Shown here piece by piece: positions 1-5,131 of a stretch of 10,811 nt of DNA. Every line of letters starts with the position of its first letter. The stretch's first letter is position 1. A program made the translations under genes and the position numbers. The notes under the pieces are model-generated. The model did not search any database and had not been told where the DNA came from. It saw only the letters and a list, made by a program, of their open reading frames with translations. This DNA is from Clostridia bacterium (lineage in GTDB: Bacteria; Bacillota; Clostridia; Christensenellales; Aristaeellaceae), in contig JAEDKS010000078.1 of NCBI GenBank assembly GCA_016295665.1, positions 1-10,811 on the forward strand. The letters are read 5' to 3'.

Positions 1-308
1 TCGGGCTGGAAGCCGGGGGTGATGATGCTCATGTACATGGCGGGGGTGGTGCACATGCCGAAGTCCAGCACCGCCGCGCCCGCCCGGGACACGCCCTCCG
101 CCGCCGCGCGCAGCAGCTCGGGGCCGGAGATGCGGCTGTCCCGTCCGATGGCGATGGTCACCTGACTCACCGGCTTGTGCTTCTTCTCCGCCACATACCG
201 GGCGAAGGCCATGCCCAGCGCCTTGCACACCGCCGGGGTCAGCACCGCGTTTTCGCCCACCGCCGTGCCGCGCACATCGCTGCCGCTCTTGAGTTTCATC
301 CAGTCCAT
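1..308 (-). CDS. Phosphoglucomutase/phosphomannomutase family protein, N-terminal part (cut by window edge)
   Basis: This is the first 102 codons of an alpha-D-phosphohexomutase, an enzyme moving phosphate between C1 and C6 of hexose phosphates. The protein begins MDWMKLKSGSDVRG. Around residues 53-62 it carries AIGRDSRISG, the early-domain sequence typical of the superfamily, followed by a helix (PELLRAAAEGV) and DFGMCTTPAM, which matches the conserved D-x-G-x-x-x-T-P-x-x element. The catalytic phosphoserine loop and the Mg-binding DGDxDR motif would lie beyond the window. The start at 308 is supported by AGAAGGAGG at 318-326 with suitable spacing. It lies 85 bases downstream of the DUF2461 gene on the same strand with no convincing promoter or terminator between, so co-transcription is likely. 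Substrate (glucose, mannose or glucosamine phosphate) cannot be decided from this fragment. Confidence 0.88.
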   Translation of the reverse strand, partial: MDWMKLKSGSDVRGTAVGENAVLTPAVCKALGMAFARYVAEKKHKPVSQVTIAIGRDSRISGPELLRAAAEGVSRAGAAVLDFGMCTTPAMYMSIITPGFQP

Positions 309-352
309 GCTGTGATTCCTCCTTCTGTTCAATCAAAGCCACACCGTATTCG

Positions 353-368
353 TTCTGTCCTTCTGTCC
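353..368. repeat. Tandem 8-bp direct repeat (TTCTGTCC x2)
   Basis: TTCTGTCC occurs at 353-360 and again at 361-368, followed by CGT/CCGTC-like echoes to about 385. It sits in the 85-base spacer between the DUF2461 and phosphohexomutase genes. It may be a simple replication-slippage repeat; I see no hairpin or T-tract to make it a terminator. Confidence 0.5.
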
Positions 369-393
369 GTTTACCGTCCGTCTGCCGCAGGCG

Positions 394-1128
394 CTACCAT
401 TCGTCACCCCGGTTCGGACGCTCCTCCCGCGCCGCGCTCCGCTCCTCTTCAATCAGCTCGTCCTGGATGCCGCGCAGCAGGCGATAGATGGGGGCCACCG
501 CCTCGAAATCCCGGCGCACCTCCTGAATCACCCGTTCCGTGTACGCCCACTGATGCACGGGATGCAGCCGGGGGATGTAGCCCTCCCGCATGAGGTACCA
601 GCCCTTCAGCAGCTCCGGCACCTCCGGGGGCACGGGCATCCGCTTGTGGAAGCTGCCGCCCAGGGCCATATCGTGTCCGGGCAGGTCGCAGCTGTGGATG
701 ATGTCCGCCACGCGCCCGGGATCCGCGACGATCTCCCGGCGCAGGCGCTCGCTCAGCGGCCTGTTCTCGCCCCAGAGGCCCACGCCCCAGCCCAGCTGAT
801 CCGGCCCGAACTCGAACCAGTAGTTGACCGAGCCCTCCCGGGGCTCCGCCGCCCTGCGGAAGCACAGCCAGAGATGATCCCGGTAGGGGGACTTGTCCCG
901 GCTGAAGCGCGTGTCCCGATGGATGCGGCTCAGGCACTTGTGGGGACGCACCTCCATGAGGGGATCAATGTCCCGCATGGTGGGCGCCAGCTCGTTAATC
1001 AGGGCATAGAAGGGGGCCTGCACCGTTTCCACATAGCGGTCGTGCTGGTCGTGGAAAAAGCCTGCGTTGTTGTGAAAGCGCAGTTCAAGGAAAAACTGTA
1101 CGGTTTCCTCCGGAAATCCGGTGAACAT
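394..1128 (-). CDS. DUF2461 family protein (TIGR02453-like)
   Basis: A 244-residue soluble protein of the DUF2461 family, whose biochemical function is not established. Family hallmarks are visible: the N-terminal stretch FFLELRFHNNAGFFHDQHDRY (residues 12-32, matching the usual F-L-x-x-L-x-x-N-N-x-x-x-W/F-F pattern) and the core LSRIHRDTRFSRDKSPYRDH (residues 66-85), the most conserved element of the family. There is no signal peptide or membrane segment, so it is probably cytoplasmic. The start at 1128 is chosen because AGGAGGT lies at 1134-1140 and a consensus promoter at 1154-1182 ends just upstream; the frame stays open further upstream, but that stretch runs through the promoter. The C-terminus is rich in E and R (residues 224-244). 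It probably heads a two-gene transcript with the phosphohexomutase. Confidence 0.88.
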   Translation of the reverse strand: MFTGFPEETVQFFLELRFHNNAGFFHDQHDRYVETVQAPFYALINELAPTMRDIDPLMEVRPHKCLSRIHRDTRFSRDKSPYRDHLWLCFRRAAEPREGSVNYWFEFGPDQLGWGVGLWGENRPLSERLRREIVADPGRVADIIHSCDLPGHDMALGGSFHKRMPVPPEVPELLKGWYLMREGYIPRLHPVHQWAYTERVIQEVRRDFEAVAPIYRLLRGIQDELIEEERSAAREERPNRGDEW

Positions 1129-1153
1129 AACGCACCTCCTGTTTCCACCTTCT

Positions 1154-1182
1154 ATTATACGCGCAGCGGGTCTTTTTTTCAA
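1154..1182 (-). promoter_or_regulatory. Sigma-A-type promoter for the DUF2461 gene
   Basis: On the minus strand TTGAAA (1177-1182) is followed after 17 bases by a perfect TATAAT (1154-1159). Transcription would start near 1147, giving a leader of roughly 20 bases containing the AGGAGGT site at 1134-1140. Confidence 0.82.
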
Positions 1183-1230
1183 CGGGGGCCGGGAGATTTT
1201 TTCCCCGCTTTCCCCTCCCCCGCCGGGCGC

Positions 1231-1259
1231 TTGACAGGCGGCGCCCTCCGTGCTATCCT
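1231..1259 (+). promoter_or_regulatory. Sigma-A-type promoter for the MBL-fold gene, extended -10
   Basis: A perfect TTGACA (1231-1236) is followed after 17 bases by TATCCT (1254-1259), preceded by TG at 1251-1252 (TGnTATCCT, extended -10). The predicted start is near 1266 and the leader is about 23 bases with AAGGAGGTG at 1274-1282. It diverges from the DUF2461 promoter; the two -35 boxes are 48 bases apart. Confidence 0.8.
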
Positions 1260-1288
1260 TCCCCTGTCGAACGAAGGAGGTGCCCGCC

Positions 1289-2038
1289 ATGCCGGACGCA
1301 ACGCTTATCCCCGTATCCTCCCGCTGCTTCTTTCTGCCCAACGATCCCACCGCCGACCGCCCCTGCCTGGGCGTGGTGCGCGGTGACCGGCTGACGCTCC
1401 GCGTCGATGCGGGCAACAGCCCCGATCACAGCGCCCTGATGGAGCGCCTGATGCGCTCGCAGGGGCTGCCGGAGGCGGGGCTGCTGGCCCTGACCCACAG
1501 CCACTGGGATCACACCTATGGCATGTCCGCCCTGCGCTGTCCTGCGGTGGCCTGCCGGGAAACCCAGGCGCAGCTGGAGCGCATGAGCCGCTGGCGCTGG
1601 ACGCCCGAGGCCATGGCGCACCGTCTGGAGACCGGCGAGGACATCCGCTTCTGCCACGACGCCATGCTGGTGGAGTATCCCGACCCCACGGTCATCCGGG
1701 TGCGCACGGCGGACGTGGTGTTTGACGACCATCTCACGCTGGATCTGGGCGGCGTCCACGCGGAGCTGCTCCGGCTGCCCAACAGCCACGCGGCGGACTG
1801 CGTGGTGGTACTCGTGCCGGAGGAGCGGGTGATCTTCACCGGCGACATCTGCTACGAGGATCTGCACCACACGCCGCCCTGCGTCCACACCCGGCGCTAC
1901 CGGGCCCTGCAGGAGGCGCTGAAGTCGCTGGACTTCGATATGGCCGTGCCCGGGCATCAGCCCGCCCTGACAAAAGCAGCGCTCCTCCAGGATATGGAGG
2001 ATGCGCTGCCGGAGATCGGGCTGCTGCTGGACGACTGA
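1289..2038 (+). CDS. Metallo-beta-lactamase-fold hydrolase
   Basis: A 249-residue cytoplasmic MBL-fold protein with a complete dinuclear metal site. THSHWDH at residues 69-75 is the HxHxDH motif (H70, H72, D74, H75). H167 in NSHAAD, the bridging D186 in FTGDICYE, and H223 in VPGHQ complete the ligands. The order and spacing fit the glyoxalase-II/lactonase-like branch, but substrate is not predictable; hydrolysis of a thioester, lactone or phosphodiester are all possible. The middle region (residues 90-150) is family-variable and includes a helical segment with ERMSRWRW. The start at 1289 follows AAGGAGGTG (1274-1282) by six bases; an in-frame ATG at 1250 is excluded because it precedes the -10 box. 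It is monocistronic and ends tail-to-tail against the VanW gene, with no terminator hairpin between. Confidence 0.88.
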   Translation: MPDATLIPVSSRCFFLPNDPTADRPCLGVVRGDRLTLRVDAGNSPDHSALMERLMRSQGLPEAGLLALTHSHWDHTYGMSALRCPAVACRETQAQLERMSRWRWTPEAMAHRLETGEDIRFCHDAMLVEYPDPTVIRVRTADVVFDDHLTLDLGGVHAELLRLPNSHAADCVVVLVPEERVIFTGDICYEDLHHTPPCVHTRRYRALQEALKSLDFDMAVPGHQPALTKAALLQDMEDALPEIGLLLDD

Positions 2039-3007
2039 TCACTCCGCCCGGGAGAAGATGACCGTCAGGGCTCCGCGCTGGGGCAGCACCTCCATCAGCA
2101 GCGGATAGTCCAGCGTGTTGACGAAGCGGAAGTCCACCCAGGAGGCAACGCAGGCATCGAAGTTCACTGGCACGTACAGAACGCCGCTGGCACGGTGCAC
2201 CTCCCACTCGTTGATCTGCAGGGGCAGCCCCAGTACCGCATTGAAGATGGTGGTGGACACCTGACAGACACCGCCCGCCACGCCGGTACCCTCCACGGAG
2301 ATGTTGGGCGCCTTCACATAGCCGTTGTCCCGGTTGTAGGGCGCGCAGCAGGCGTTGAAGGAGAACTCCTCCCCGGGCTGCAGTACCGTGCCGGTGGTGC
2401 GCTCGCAGGCCAGCTCGATATTGTACTGCCGGTTCTTCGCCAGGTCGCCGCCGATCTTGTCATTGTAGTAGGTGGTATAGGCGTACAGCACGTCGCCCGG
2501 CTGGGCCGATGCCGCGTCCGGGAAGGGCACATAGGTGAACGCTGCGGTGTCCAGATGCGTTTCGTACCGCCGCATGGGCAAGCGCCCCGTCTCATCGAAC
2601 AACGCCACCCGGTCACCGGGCTGGAAGGTATTGCCGGAGTACTTCTCCGTCCGGGCGCTGGTCTCCGCCGTCACCACCGCGAGCCCGCCCATGGGCGCAA
2701 AGTTGGGCAGCGGATCGCCCTTCAGGCTGCGGAACTCGTAGAGCCTGTCCGTGGGCAGATAGCCCGTGGCATCCCCGTAGCCGCATAGACAGAACTGCTC
2801 GCCCCACTCGTACACCAGCAGGCTCTCCTTCTCCTTCACCAGCCCCCGGTAGGCGCTGTCCATGTCGGGCTTCTCCCGCAGCTGGGTGTTGCGGGTGATC
2901 TTGCACTGATACACCGCCTCCATCGTCTCCTCGCCCACCGCGCCCGAGGGCAGCAGCACCGCCAGCAGCAGAAGCAGACACAGGCACCGGATTCCAACGC
3001 GTCTCAT
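2039..3007 (-). CDS. Exported VanW-domain protein with N-terminal SH3-like domain
   Basis: A 322-residue exported protein. Residues 1-25 form a signal peptide (MRR, then a leucine-rich core at 9-20, and SGAVGEE around the likely cleavage site). Residues about 33-95 resemble a bacterial SH3 domain (ITRNTQLREKP, then CGYGDATGYLP). Residues 109-165 may be a second beta-rich module. The VanW domain occupies about 176-320: PGEEFSFN (211-218), GYVKAPNI (229-236), then GGVCQVSTTIFNAV at 245-258, the family signature, and VNFDACVASWVDFRF (281-295). VanW is an accessory in some glycopeptide-resistance clusters, but the domain is common in Clostridia outside resistance and its role is unknown; an envelope role is inferred. 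The start at 3007 has a modest GGGGGAAG site upstream. Nothing here suggests a vancomycin cluster (no VanA/H/X). Confidence 0.87.
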   Translation of the reverse strand: MRRVGIRCLCLLLLLAVLLPSGAVGEETMEAVYQCKITRNTQLREKPDMDSAYRGLVKEKESLLVYEWGEQFCLCGYGDATGYLPTDRLYEFRSLKGDPLPNFAPMGGLAVVTAETSARTEKYSGNTFQPGDRVALFDETGRLPMRRYETHLDTAAFTYVPFPDAASAQPGDVLYAYTTYYNDKIGGDLAKNRQYNIELACERTTGTVLQPGEEFSFNACCAPYNRDNGYVKAPNISVEGTGVAGGVCQVSTTIFNAVLGLPLQINEWEVHRASGVLYVPVNFDACVASWVDFRFVNTLDYPLLMEVLPQRGALTVIFSRAE

Positions 3008-3033
3008 GTTTTCTTCCCCCGTCTTTCGTATGA

Positions 3034-3049
3034 TGCGGGCCCTCCCGCA
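3034..3049 (-). other. Small hairpin in the VanW leader
   Basis: TGCGGG (3034-3039) and CCCGCA (3044-3049) form a six-pair stem with a four-base loop in the roughly 120-base leader of the VanW mRNA. It ends about 27 bases upstream of the start codon. There is no T-tract after it, so it is not a terminator; a role in mRNA stability or translation is speculative. Confidence 0.35.
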
Positions 3050-3134
3050 CCTCTATAGACGCACGGCGGACACCCATCCATTCGCCCGCCACGCTTTTTT
3101 GTTCCGAAGCCGTCCCCCGGCCCGGGCCTTCTCT

Positions 3135-3163
3135 ATCATACCAGATTCTTGCTCATTTGTCAC
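3135..3163 (-). promoter_or_regulatory. Sigma-A-type promoter for the VanW gene, extended -10
   Basis: On the minus strand GTGACA (3158-3163, five of six matches to TTGACA) is followed after 17 bases by TATGAT (3135-3140), preceded by TGG, an extended -10. The predicted start near 3127 implies a leader of about 120 bases. The region holds no gene and spaces VanW from the divergent papain-fold genes. Confidence 0.7.
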
Positions 3164-3193
3164 GGGGAGGGCTTCCTTTTCTGTTGACAGATA

Positions 3194-3202
3194 TGCTATA
3201 AT
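3194..3202 (+). promoter_or_regulatory. Extended -10 promoter for the papain-fold gene pair
   Basis: TGCTATAAT (3194-3202) is a perfect extended -10 element in an AT-rich island. No good -35 lies 17 bases upstream (TTCCTT near 3173 is weak). A perfect TTGACA at 3184-3189 is only seven bases from the -10 and cannot act as its -35. The predicted start near 3209 leaves a leader of about 58 bases. Confidence 0.65.
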
Positions 3203-3266
3203 ACCACCATCCGCCGCATGCCCGCGCACGGCAGCGGCCCGCAAATGAAGAAAGGTTGGTGGCACC

Positions 3267-4169
3267 ATGAGAAAATGCCTGCTTCTTGTCCTGACCGTTG
3301 CGATGCTCCTGTCGTCCTTCGCGCCCGCCGCCCTGGCGCAGGTGGAGCGCAATCCCATTCTGGATACCGCCTTCGCCTGCGTGGAGGAGAACAACATCTT
3401 CCAGCGGCGCTACAACGAGCTGACCGGTGCGGAGGTGACATCCCTGTTCCCCCTCGGCGTGCCCTACTTCTTCGGCGGGCAGGACACCGAAAAGCTCATG
3501 AGCTGCTATCCCGACTATGCCAAGCGCGACTGCTACGAGACCACCCGCTTCTACCGGGCGAAGAAGTACTATGTCTTTGGCTTCGACTGCTCCGGCTTCT
3601 GCCGCTATGTGTATGCCCAGAACGATCTGGGGGCCATCGACACCCTGTCCAACATGATCCTGCACAAGAAGTACTACCCCACCTCCCTGGGCGGCGACGG
3701 CAGCCATATCTACAACCATCACACCGGCATGCCGCCCTATGACGAGCTGTACCAGACCCTGCAGGTGGGCGACCTGCTGGTGAGCAAGCCCCGCGCCCGG
3801 CATATCATGATGTACATCGGCACCCTGCGGGAATTCGGCTTCACCGCGGAGGAGCTGGGCGAGGATCTGGCGCCGTACATCGACTACCCGCTGGTCATCC
3901 ACTGCGGCCCCAACCCGCAGTACGGCCCCCGCTTCCAGGAATTCATCGACACCCACCCCGAGCAGTACGGCGACTGCCTGACCACCGACGGCGGCGTGGC
4001 GGTGTCCATCGTGGGCATTCCGGTGGCGGACGCGCCCTGCCAGGTACATGACGGCATCACCGACTTCGGCTACTTCCCCATGGACGACGGCAACTTCTGG
4101 CTGACCGTATGGGATTTGGATGCCTGCACCTCCTACTGCTGGTTCCGCAAGGTCGGTGAACCCACGTGA
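3267..4169 (+). CDS. Exported NlpC/P60-like (papain-fold) protein, first of a tandem pair
   Basis: A 300-residue exported protein. Residues 1-25 are a signal peptide ending AALAQ. FGFDCSGFCRYVY (104-116) is the NlpC/P60 nucleophile motif with C108. H179 in ARHIMMYIGT matches the catalytic histidine strand, and H212 in VIHCGPNP is the candidate third residue. QVGDLLV (166-172) corresponds to the family P-G-D-L element. The family cleaves peptide bonds of peptidoglycan (gamma-D-Glu to diamino acid), so envelope hydrolysis is the likely activity, though unproven. Unusual points: about 22 residues (187-208) separate the histidine strand from the IHCG strand; a roughly 80-residue C-terminal extension ends in TDFGYFPMDDG...CTSYCWFRK; and the mature chain has ten cysteines. 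The ATG at 3267 has only a weak upstream site (AAAGG, 3251-3255). The stop overlaps the next start by four bases. Confidence 0.8.
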   Translation: MRKCLLLVLTVAMLLSSFAPAALAQVERNPILDTAFACVEENNIFQRRYNELTGAEVTSLFPLGVPYFFGGQDTEKLMSCYPDYAKRDCYETTRFYRAKKYYVFGFDCSGFCRYVYAQNDLGAIDTLSNMILHKKYYPTSLGGDGSHIYNHHTGMPPYDELYQTLQVGDLLVSKPRARHIMMYIGTLREFGFTAEELGEDLAPYIDYPLVIHCGPNPQYGPRFQEFIDTHPEQYGDCLTTDGGVAVSIVGIPVADAPCQVHDGITDFGYFPMDDGNFWLTVWDLDACTSYCWFRKVGEPT

Positions 4170-5053
4170 GGAGGCGCCGTGCCCTGCTCCTCCCGCTGCT
4201 GCTGATGCTGCTGACCCCGCTCCCCGCCCACGCCGAAATCACCCGTGACCCGCTGCTTGACACGGCCTTTGCCTGCGTGGAGGAGGGCAACCTCTTTCAG
4301 CAGCGCTACAACGAGCTGACCGGCGCTGGGGTCACGTCCCTGTTTCCCCTGGGCGTGCCGTACTACTTTGGCGGGCAGAGCACCTATTACCTGATGCTCC
4401 GCTATCCGGACTATGCCCAGCGGGCGTGCATCGAGTCCTCCCAGTACTACAGGGAGGGGCAGACCTACATCTTCGGCTTTGACTGCTCCGGCTTCTGCCG
4501 CTATGTGTACGTACAGAACGGGCGGGGCACCATCGACTCCCTGTCCAGCCTGCTGCAGAACCGGGATTACTTCCCCGTCGATCAGGGCGGCAACGGCAGT
4601 CAGCTGTTCAACCAGCGCACCGGCCTGCCGCCCTGGGATGAGCTGCATCATACGCTGCAGGTGGGCGACCTGCTGGTCGCGGCCCATGGCACGCGCCATA
4701 TCATGATGTACATCGGCACCCTGCGGGACTACGGCTTCACCGCCAGGGAGCTGGGCGAGGCGCTGGCGCCCTACATCGACTACCCGCTGATCATCCACTG
4801 CGGCGCCAACCCCCAGTACGGGCCCCGCTTTCAGGCGTTCATCGACACGCATCCCGAGCGCTACGGGTACTGCACCACCACCGACGGTGGCGTTGCCATG
4901 TCTCTGGTGGGCGTTGCCATCGCGGATGCGCCCTGCTTCGTCCACGACGGCGTGACCGACTTCGGCTACTTTCCCATGGACGACGGGCAGCTCTGGCTGA
5001 CCGTGTACGACCTGGACGCCTGCACCTCCTACTGCTGGTTCCGGAAGCAGTGA
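4166..5053 (+). CDS. Exported NlpC/P60-like (papain-fold) protein, second of the tandem pair
   Basis: A 295-residue paralogue of the preceding protein. Hand alignment of the mature parts is gapless over 271 residues with about 193 identities (near 71%). The signal peptide is RRRR plus a leucine-rich core ending AHA (1-23). The presumed catalytic residues are C107 (FGFDCSGFCRYVY), H178 (TRHIMMYIGT) and H211 (IIHCGANP). Nine cysteines (37, 88, 107, 111, 212, 236, 257, 286, 290) match those of the first copy; only C80 of copy one is not shared. Divergence is concentrated at residues 70-165, while the C-terminal 60 residues are nearly identical. The start is GTG at 4166, overlapping the preceding TGA (GTGA), which keeps the arginine-rich n-region of the signal peptide. 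A later ATG (codon 14) would delete most of it. It is probably translationally coupled to copy one and ends at the terminator at 5065-5107. Confidence 0.79.
   Translation: MRRRRALLLPLLLMLLTPLPAHAEITRDPLLDTAFACVEEGNLFQQRYNELTGAGVTSLFPLGVPYYFGGQSTYYLMLRYPDYAQRACIESSQYYREGQTYIFGFDCSGFCRYVYVQNGRGTIDSLSSLLQNRDYFPVDQGGNGSQLFNQRTGLPPWDELHHTLQVGDLLVAAHGTRHIMMYIGTLRDYGFTARELGEALAPYIDYPLIIHCGANPQYGPRFQAFIDTHPERYGYCTTTDGGVAMSLVGVAIADAPCFVHDGVTDFGYFPMDDGQLWLTVYDLDACTSYCWFRKQ
4169..4174 (+). promoter_or_regulatory. Shine-Dalgarno-like AGGAGG inside the start region of the second papain-fold gene
   Basis: AGGAGG is formed by the second and third codons (Arg-Arg) right after the GTG start. It could be coincidence of arginine codons, or could direct initiation nearby; the in-frame codon at the right distance is CTG (4184) and an out-of-frame GTG lies at 4179. 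It leaves the exact start of this gene somewhat uncertain. Confidence 0.35.
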
Positions 5054-5064
5054 CGCCCGAACCC

Positions 5065-5107
5065 AACGGGGCGGAACGGATCGCTTTGATCCGCTCCGCC
5101 CCGTTTT
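5065..5107 (+). terminator. Strong intrinsic terminator after the papain-fold pair
   Basis: AACGGGGCGGA-A-CGGATC (5065-5082) pairs with GATCCG-C-TCCGCCCCGTT (5088-5105): seventeen pairs with one A-C mismatch, a five-base GCTTT loop and a TTTT run at 5104-5107. It starts 11 bases past the stop at 5053. In the opposite direction, serving the GH3 gene ending at 5132, the hairpin forms but is followed by GTTGGGTTC, a poor U-tract, so reverse termination is probably weaker. Confidence 0.92.
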
Positions 5108-5131
5108 GAATTGGTTGCTTTTTACCGTGCC

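Noticed and set aside
1220..1241. Inverted repeat CCGCC/GGCGG flanking the -35 of the MBL promoter as an operator.
   Set aside because: Only five GC-only pairs in GC-rich sequence; expected by chance.
553..1386. Plus-strand open frame across the DUF2461 gene.
   Set aside because: Runs through both divergent promoters and overlaps two genes with clear family motifs.
2039..3007. VanW protein as evidence of a vancomycin-resistance cluster.
   Set aside because: No VanH, ligase, VanX, VanY or VanRS genes are present, and VanW domains are widespread in Clostridia outside resistance clusters.
3184..3202. TTGACA at 3184 paired with TATAAT at 3197 as a classic promoter.
   Set aside because: Only seven bases separate them; sigma-A promoters need about 17. 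The -10 is kept as an extended -10 element.
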